From assembly GCA_003554375.1 (NCBI GenBank), contig PWGF01000313.1, positions 1-26,681 on the forward strand: DNA of 26,681 bases. Direction: 5' to 3'. This document shows positions 22,428-26,681 of the stretch, one piece after another. The stretch is from Spirochaetaceae bacterium. GTDB taxonomy: Bacteria; Spirochaetota; Spirochaetia; DSM-27196; SKKC01. Under the pieces are notes generated by a model. That model saw only the letters and a list, made by a program, of their open reading frames with translations. It did no database searches and was not told where the DNA came from. The number at the start of each line of letters is the position of its first letter. Position 1 is the first letter of the stretch. The translations under genes and the position numbers were made by a program.

Positions 22428-22874
22428 GTGAAAAGACGCCGTAGCCGCAAGGCGATTCCCCGGACGAAACGGATGAAACGGGAAGAACGGCTCCGAACGG
22501 CCCGGAGTTGGCTCGCCGGATACAAAGGAACACGCATCGTTCGCTCCTATCGGAAACGATACGGAGTAGACTGGCTGTGTGCGGTCAAGGAGCTTCAGCT
22601 GCTCGGCGTGGAGATCGATCCGGAGTACATCGCGCAGCTGGAAACGACCGTGGCCGAGCAGGCGAAAAAGACGCGGGAGAAGCGTCGCCGGCGGCAGGAA
22701 GCGGCGGAGGAACGGGAGTGGTGGAATCGCTATCCGTTCTCAGAAGGCGAATTCTACTTCGTGGCCGGGTATACCTCCGGCGGAGCGCCGTACGGAATCA
22801 CCTGGGAGGAAGCGCGAGAGAAGGGGCTGATCGAACAGCACGAGCCGTTCGGCTCGCCCGGGTCCGACGAATGA
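22428..22874 (+). CDS. Conserved hypothetical protein, basic N-terminus
   Basis: 148 residues. A very basic start (MKRRRSRKAIPRTKRMKREE) is followed by RTARSWLAGYKGTRIVRSYR and KRYGVDWLCAVKELQLLGVE, a block found in a widespread uncharacterised bacterial family, then a charged coiled-coil-like linker (QAKKTREKRRRRQEAAEERE) and a C-terminal FYFVAGYTSGGAPYGITWEE motif that is also typical of that family. Role unknown; the basic start suggests nucleic-acid binding. I chose GTG 22428 because a TTGACC-17-TACGGT promoter precedes it by 8 nt; ATG 22473 (MKREERL) is the alternative. Confidence 0.82.
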   Translation: MKRRRSRKAIPRTKRMKREERLRTARSWLAGYKGTRIVRSYRKRYGVDWLCAVKELQLLGVEIDPEYIAQLETTVAEQAKKTREKRRRRQEAAEEREWWNRYPFSEGEFYFVAGYTSGGAPYGITWEEAREKGLIEQHEPFGSPGSDE

Positions 22875-22889
22875 TCGGGGCCTGCGCTT

Positions 22890-23129
22890 CGAAGGGCCTC
22901 ATCCGCACCGGGAGGATAAACGTCGCTCACGCGATGCCGCGGTGGACAAGCTCGCGTCGCTCGAGCTGCCTGTGGGGACGGCGGAGGGGGGCAAGCGGGA
23001 ATCGGTTCCGGCACCGGAGGATCTGCTGCCGCGATCCTCGTGGATGCCGACATATTCATGTACGCCGCGGCAGCTTCGCACCTTCACGCCGGAAGGCGCC
23101 TCGGACCAAGCCGTAACCTGGACCAGTGA
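22890..23129 (+). pseudogene. Destroyed vapBC module
   Basis: Frame 1 reads RDAAVDKLASLELPVG then KRESVPAPEDLLP, the typical C-terminus of a small antitoxin that lacks its DNA-binding N-terminus here. It should stop right after LLP, but the next codon is CGA (23032-23034). The overlapping frame 2 reads ILVDADIFMYAAAASHLHA from 23034, the start of a PIN toxin, and stops at 23127-23129 after about 30 codons. A single T at 23032 instead of C would give GTGA, restoring both the antitoxin stop and a toxin GTG start. Both genes are also truncated, so the module is dead. Confidence 0.7.
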
Positions 23130-23239
23130 CGACGGCGAGGTGGAGGAAGCGGCTGGAACTTTTTCAGCGCGGCGTCCCGGCGGAGCTTCGGCACGCTCTT
23201 CCGCGCACGAGATCGGAGGGGGGGCGAACGAAGCGAGGC

Positions 23240-23326
23240 GTCCGCCGCAGGCCGATCGAAGCTCCGAAGAGCTCGGTCCTGAAGGCCGTGGGCGAACGGC
23301 GCCGGGCAGGCGACGGTGAGGCGAAG
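23240..23326. repeat. Dispersed GC-rich repeat, copy B
   Basis: Related to 20254-20340 over about 87 bp with an identical 21-bp core (23268-23288). It follows the dead vapBC module and precedes the phosphoribosyltransferase promoter. Confidence 0.65.
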
Positions 23327-23374
23327 GGGCGCCGCGGCCGCAGGCTGCGGCGCGGGGCGCTGACGACGGCGCTC

Positions 23375-23403
23375 TTCCTGCGCAGGCCGGCTCGTGCTAC
23401 CCT
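23375..23403 (+). promoter_or_regulatory. Putative phosphoribosyltransferase promoter
   Basis: TTCCTG (23375-23380), 17-bp spacer, TACCCT (23398-23403), TGGGCC, then ATG 23410. No SD site. Confidence 0.4.
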
Positions 23404-23409
23404 TGGGCC

Positions 23410-24003
23410 ATGAGCGTACCGTACGACTACGCCAACCGCGACCGCGTCATGTCGATCACGTGGTCCGACTTCCACGGCCTCTGCCGGGCGCTCGCCGCGG
23501 CGGCGGCTCGGACGGAACCGGAAGGGGTCCTCGCCATGCTCCGCGGCGGCGTATACGCGGGGGCGCTCATCGCGCACATGCTCCGGCTTCCGCTCTTTCC
23601 GGTCTGCTTCAGCCGCCGGGACGGCGATTCGGTCGTCTCCGACCATCCGCGCGCCGTGATCGAGCCGCCGGTCGCCGTCGCCGGGCGGCACGTCCTTTTG
23701 GTAGACGACATCTGCGATACGGGGGAGACGATGCATGCTGCTCGCGAGAGCGCTTTGGCCGCGGGCGCGGCGGGCGTGAAAACGGCGGTCCTCTATGCCC
23801 ACAGCTGGACGCGATTCACCCCCGACTTCATCGGCATCCGCACGGACGCCCTCATCCTCAACCCCTGGGATCGCGAAGTGCACGAGGCGGGCGAGTTTCG
23901 GCTTCACCCGGAATACGTTGAGGCGTTGAGGGAACAGGGCTACGAGGCCGGGCCGGAGTTTCTCCTTTCGGGTGAGGCGGTCACGCCGGCGAAGGATGGG
24001 TGA
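23410..24003 (+). CDS. Phosphoribosyltransferase family protein
   Basis: 197 residues of type I phosphoribosyltransferase fold. The PRPP-binding signature is HVLLVDDICDTGETM (about 94-108), preceded by VLAMLRGGVYAGALIAHML (the PPi-loop region) and followed by GVKTAVLYAH. Such enzymes join a base or similar group to phosphoribosyl pyrophosphate; the base-specifying hood region (HSWTRFTPDFIGIRTDALIL NPWD in part) does not match hpt, apt, gpt or upp closely enough for a substrate. The predicted WVxxPWD-like NPWDRE is reminiscent of xanthine/hypoxanthine-type archaeal enzymes. The downstream gene starts within its stop codon (GTGA), so they form an operon. Confidence 0.88.
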   Translation: MSVPYDYANRDRVMSITWSDFHGLCRALAAAAARTEPEGVLAMLRGGVYAGALIAHMLRLPLFPVCFSRRDGDSVVSDHPRAVIEPPVAVAGRHVLLVDDICDTGETMHAARESALAAGAAGVKTAVLYAHSWTRFTPDFIGIRTDALILNPWDREVHEAGEFRLHPEYVEALREQGYEAGPEFLLSGEAVTPAKDG

Positions 24004-24456
24004 GCGAGTCCCAACCGAGCTTGGGCGAGAGCGGGACGATGAAGACGATGACCGTGATCGCCGAGATCTGGCCCGACTACGGTAGGCTCGACGACGTAAC
24101 GGTGAGCGACGATGACCGACGGCTGGTCCTCACGACCGCCTACGCCGAGCGCGCCCCGGGATATGCTGACTTTGAATACGTCCTGACCGTGGTAGAGCTC
24201 AGCCAGAACCGCGAGTGGGCGATAGTGATCAAAGAGCCGGCCTCCCCCGGCACGGGTCGCGTAAGCAGCCAGTACGCCGTCATTCACCCCCCCCACCGGC
24301 CACGACAGGACCGCCGCGATCTTCGGCCGGACGGAGGGCGGCGGACGGAACGTCCTGCCTTTCGACTTCGTGGAACAGGACTCTACCACGTTCGTGATCT
24401 ACGAGGAGTTCACGACCGGAGAGACTCGCCGAGCCACCTCCAGATTTCTCTACTGA
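24000..24456 (+). CDS. Unknown protein, frameshifted in a run of eight C
   Basis: GTG 24000 overlaps the phosphoribosyltransferase stop and has AAGGA 5 nt upstream; ATG 24039 (MKTMTVIAEI) is a possible alternative. The frame is protein-like up to SSQYAVIHPP at about 24290, then degenerates into Arg/Pro-rich sequence to 24605. Dropping one C from the run at 24286-24293 gives a natural continuation: TGHDRTAAIFGRTEGGG, VLPFDFVEQDSTTFVIYEEF and a stop at 24454-24456, for about 151 residues in all. Thus either a frameshift mutation, a contingency tract, or a sequencing error. Family not recognised; beta-rich. Confidence 0.68.
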
Positions 24457-24490
24457 CGCGGCCGCCACAGCGGCTACGCAGCTCACGCCG

Positions 24491-24846
24491 TCAGCGCGTC
24501 GTCGGGGCCGGTTCGAGCTGCAGCGCACAAGCGACATGCAGCACGTCCATCGTTCGGCAGCCGGTTCTGGGCGTATGCCCGGCGAGCTCACGAAAGCGCT
24601 CATGAGCCACGGCCGCTTGACTTCCATCACGAAGTATTGGCCCCGATTCAGCCGATCGTCGAAGAGCCGCGCGAGGCGAGCGGCCTCCGGCTGGTCGGGC
24701 TCTTGTCGAAACACTTTGAGGCGAAACGCGTTGAACATCTCCGCGCGGAGGATGTCCCGGCGACGCAACGGATCCGACTGGCTGGTGACGATAGCGTGGA
24801 CGAGCTGCGATTCGTGGTTGCGGGGGCACGGACCTTGCGACAGGAT
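24491..24846 (-). pseudogene. Destroyed PIN toxin, paralogue of 20387
   Basis: One frame reads SQLVHAIVTSQSDPL, then AFRLKVFRQEP and FVMEVKRPWLMSAF, nearly identical to the toxin at 20387. At about 24593-24598 one base is missing (GCGCTTTCG against GCGCCTTTCG), and the match resumes in the next frame as RFRELAGHTP then TMDVLHVACALQLEP to a stop at 24491. The first 20 residues with the first catalytic Asp are gone: the sequence jumps at about 24830 into a stretch (TGGTTGCGGGGGCACG) that belongs to the phd gene of the related module, so a deletion joined phd and vapC. Not functional. Confidence 0.78.
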
Positions 24847-24941
24847 CGCGGAGAGTGACGCGGGCGCGCCGTCAGCGCCGCTGTGGACTTTCGGGCTCGG
24901 GGTGGCCCCAATCCCGACCTCACGCTCGAATCGGAACCGCC

Positions 24942-25283
24942 TCAGTTCCCGCGGCTGACGTTGCCGGCCGGTGAGGAGCGAGGGTGGTCCCGTTCCACCA
25001 ACTGTCCCGTCACGTATTTGTGCAGAATCATCGTCACGAGCGTCTGGTACTGGAGGCCTTCTTCTGCTGCGCGTATCTTGAGGTTCCGCAGGTCTCGTTC
25101 GCTCATGCGTACGTTCATCCGGCGGTCTTTTCGCAACGTCGCTTCCGCGTAGCGACGAGCTTCCTCCTTGGCCTCCTCCACATCCTGGACGGGGCTCCAT
25201 TCTCCGCGCTCCACGCTCTCGATGAGCCGGCCCTCCTCCTCATCCACGTATCGGATCTCTTCGTTGTGCTTTCCTTCAGCCAT
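24942..25283 (-). CDS. BrnA-like antitoxin with ribbon-helix-helix domain
   Basis: 113 residues. The N-terminal half is acidic and helical (YVDEEEGRLIESVERGEW, EEAKEEARRYAEATL); the ribbon-helix-helix DNA-binding part is at about 56-95, MNVRMSERDLRNLKIRAAEE and YQTLVTMILHKYVTG. This toxin-binding half first, DNA-binding half last order is the one seen in antitoxins that pair with BrnT-like toxins. GGAGG stands 9 nt before ATG 25283, inside the toxin gene, and the start overlaps the toxin stop by eight bases. Toxin-first order is normal for brnTA. Gene name not assigned because the family is broad. Confidence 0.8.
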   Translation of the reverse strand: MAEGKHNEEIRYVDEEEGRLIESVERGEWSPVQDVEEAKEEARRYAEATLRKDRRMNVRMSERDLRNLKIRAAEEGLQYQTLVTMILHKYVTGQLVERDHPRSSPAGNVSRGN

Positions 25284-25569
25284 CAATATCACCCTCCGAG
25301 CGGAGATACATCTTGGTGTATCTCCGACTGGGAAAGATCGTCTTGAGGACTATCTCCCCGGTTTCGACGTTGCGCACCGACGGCACCGCGTAGATGTAGT
25401 TCCGGTGCGCTACCAAGTAGATTCGTTGATCTGCGTATAGCTCCGTGTTGGGATGATCGAGCACGTCGACGAGATCTCCCTCTTCGATTGCTACGACGAT
25501 CTCCTCAAAGCCTATGTCTCGTGTCCGTTTCAGGAGCTGGTTCTTCCGGTCATCCCAGTTGAACGTCAC
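25276..25569 (-). CDS. brnT: BrnT-family toxin
   Basis: 97 residues with a GTG start. The N-terminal FNWDDRKNQLLKRTRDIGFE corresponds to the BrnT W-D-x-x-K-N segment; the central strands DVLDHPNTELYADQRIYLVA and NYIYAVPSVR, and the end VLKTIFPSRRYTKMYL, match the RelE-like BrnT RNase fold with its basic C-terminus. The overall length is normal. First gene of a two-gene operon with the antitoxin downstream. A TTGACA-16-TACACT promoter ends 6 nt before the GTG and there is no SD site, so the message is probably leaderless with a GTG start. Confidence 0.78.
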   Translation of the reverse strand: MTFNWDDRKNQLLKRTRDIGFEEIVVAIEEGDLVDVLDHPNTELYADQRIYLVAHRNYIYAVPSVRNVETGEIVLKTIFPSRRYTKMYLRSEGDIDG

Positions 25570-25575
25570 ACCAAG

Positions 25576-25603
25576 AGTGTACCATTCGTGTGCCGGTTGT
25601 CAA
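25576..25603 (-). promoter_or_regulatory. brnT promoter, leaderless type
   Basis: Consensus TTGACA (25603-25598), 16-bp spacer, TACACT (25581-25576), CTTGGT, then GTG 25569. No SD site. One of the clearest cases. Confidence 0.6.
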
Positions 25604-25679
25604 TACATGCCTGAGTACTGCCATTCGTGAGGCAGCACGTCTGTGTGCGTGGAGGGGGAATCTGACCGGCACAGACTGC

Positions 25680-25704
25680 GTAATATCTGATGGCGCTGTA
25701 ATAT
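25680..25704 (+). promoter_or_regulatory. vapBC -10 box with repeated GTAATAT
   Basis: GTAATAT occurs at 25680-25686 and 25698-25704. The second holds TAATAT (25699-25704), 7 nt before ATG 25712, as a -10 box; no good -35 is seen, and no SD site. The repeat may bind the VapB antitoxin. Confidence 0.4.
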
Positions 25705-25711
25705 TGTAAGC

Positions 25712-25969
25712 ATGAAGCGCACACAGGTACAGGTTCCCGATCCTTTGTACGATCGGGCAAAGAGAGTCGCCCAAGACCGTGACTGGAGTGTCTCCGAGGT
25801 GTTTCGGCGTGCTCTTGAGCAGTATATTGCCGAGTGCCCGCTGGTAGACCAACCCCAAGAGTGGTCGCTACCGGAGCCGCGTTCCATGGGTGTGGAGAAG
25901 CTCTCGCACGAACACTGGAGAGAGCTCACTACTGCCGATGAGGATCGAACGCATGGCACTCGCGATTGA
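25712..25969 (+). CDS. vapB: VapB antitoxin, ribbon-helix-helix type
   Basis: 85 residues: MKRTQVQVPDPLYDRAKRVA followed by WSVSEVFRRALEQYI is a ribbon-helix-helix DNA-binding domain; the second half (PQEWSLPEPRSMG, LSHEHWRELT) is Pro/Trp-rich and should bind the toxin. It overlaps the toxin gene by 17 bases. A decayed copy of the same gene stands at 20174. No SD site; the start is set by the family match and the TAATAT box 7 nt upstream. Confidence 0.85.
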   Translation: MKRTQVQVPDPLYDRAKRVAQDRDWSVSEVFRRALEQYIAECPLVDQPQEWSLPEPRSMGVEKLSHEHWRELTTADEDRTHGTRD

Positions 25970-26384
25970 CACCGATATCTTCGTCTATGCGCTGAACTCA
26001 GATAGCGATGTCCACGAGCAGGCACGCTCATTCGTGCTCGAGGCGGCCGGTAGAGACGATGTTGTCGTTGCCGAGCTCGTGCTGGTAGAGCTGTATCTGC
26101 TCATTCGGAACCCCGCGGTGTTTCCTCGCCCCTATAGCGCAACTGAGGCGGCCGACGCCTGCCTTCGTCTCCGCCAAAACCCCCGCCGGCAAGTGGTGGA
26201 GTGCCGACCGGTCATGAGTCAGGTTTGGAGCGACATTGCACAAGCCCAGTTCGCTCGGCGCCGCATCATTGATGTCAGACTTGCCCGTACCCTTCGTGCG
26301 GCCGGAGTGCGCAGATTTGCCACACGTAACGTTGCCGACTTCGCCGATCTCGGACTCTTTCAAGCATTCGACCCGTTGAAATAG
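25953..26384 (+). CDS. vapC: VapC toxin, PIN-domain ribonuclease
   Basis: 143 residues. PIN acids: D6 (AIDTDIFVYAL), E41 and E46 (VAELVLVELY), D107 (RRIIDVRLA) and a late Asp (ATRNVADF, D129). Complete by length. ATG 25953 is preferred because GAGGA lies 8 nt upstream, inside the antitoxin gene; ATG 25938 has no such site. Forms an operon with the upstream vapB. Confidence 0.88.
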   Translation: MALAIDTDIFVYALNSDSDVHEQARSFVLEAAGRDDVVVAELVLVELYLLIRNPAVFPRPYSATEAADACLRLRQNPRRQVVECRPVMSQVWSDIAQAQFARRRIIDVRLARTLRAAGVRRFATRNVADFADLGLFQAFDPLK

Positions 26385-26496
26385 GGATCGAGGCAGGGAT
26401 TGTAGCGCGGACAGCGCTGGGGGGCGGCGCCGGCTGTGTGGAGCTGAGGCTGCGGCGCGCCCCGCTGCGCCCCGGTGCGGGCGTGCCAAGAAATCG

Positions 26497-26681
26497 CGCC
26501 GGCTGCGTGAAGCTAGTGCGCGGGCTGGGGCGCTTTCTCTGCGCAAGCGATACGAAGGGGCGCGAAGCGCGTCCTGCCGCGCCCGCGCGGGGCGGCTGCC
26601 GAAGGGCGGCGACGCACGCCGAGCACCGCCGCCGGGTCCGCGGCAGGACCGGAGGCGAGAGCCGGAGCCCGGAGTAGCGCG
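26497..26681. repeat. Structured GC-rich repeat, copy 2, cut by right edge
   Basis: Second copy of the element at 21783-21972, with the same CGCTT/AAGCG stem, GCGC-GAA-GCGC hairpin, 11-bp GTCCTGCCGCG/CGCGGCAGGAC inverted repeat, GGCGGCG/CGCCGCC inner stem and GGC-GAGA-GCC hairpin. A further short piece of the copy-1 start (GGGCGGCGCCGGCTGTGT) lies at 26423-26440, separated by about 60 bp of extra GC-rich DNA. It may continue past the window. Confidence 0.78.

Noticed and set aside
22055..22537. 160-codon minus-strand frame with a natural-looking tail (SIAVTLLEADRRFRPIPN)
   Set aside because: Only the tail looks protein-like; the rest is Arg/Ser-rich and overlaps the start of the conserved gene at 22428. 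Could be a remnant but not supportable.

Overview
The window is GC-rich bacterial DNA (about 60% by eye). It is an accessory region: one large anti-invader gene cluster surrounded by an unusually dense set of toxin-antitoxin (TA) loci, several of them decaying. I see no rRNA, tRNA, integrase, transposase or CRISPR array, and no marker gene that fixes the phylum. Many first genes of transcripts carry a TAnnnT hexamer 6-9 nt before the start codon and no Shine-Dalgarno (SD) site, while genes inside operons have SD sites or stop/start overlaps. Abundant leaderless messages of this kind are known from Actinobacteria and Deinococcota, but this alone does not assign the organism.

Layout. 1-1135: the 5' part of an unknown gene leaving the left edge, then a hicBA pair. 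1203-2741: a proteasome/HslV-like N-terminal-nucleophile (Ntn) hydrolase overlapping a small charged partner gene, with its own promoter. 2932-13184 (minus strand): SNF2 helicase-DUF3883, then DUF1156 adenine methyltransferase, then DUF499 ATPase with a HEPN-like N-terminus, then a truncated EVE-domain gene. The three large genes are tightly packed and probably form one operon; the gene types point to DNA modification-based defence. 13273-15497: vapBC, a hicB whose hicA is broken by a nonsense codon, and a second vapBC. 15617-19280: an alpha-helical protein, a five-copy 17-bp tandem repeat, an alpha/beta hydrolase and a Uma2-family nuclease. 19457-21715: three phd/vapC-type modules, one with a truncated toxin, plus a vapB remnant. 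21783-26681: a structured GC-rich repeat present twice, a conserved hypothetical gene, a destroyed vapBC, a phosphoribosyltransferase with a frameshifted downstream gene, a destroyed vapC, a BrnT-type pair, and a final vapBC.

Altogether there are eleven recognisable TA loci in 26.7 kb (seven apparently intact, four with a broken or missing partner). The most interesting items are the proteasome-like hydrolase beside the DUF499/DUF1156/helicase operon, the repeated leaderless promoter layout, the duplicated structured repeat, and the traces of TA decay by single-base changes.
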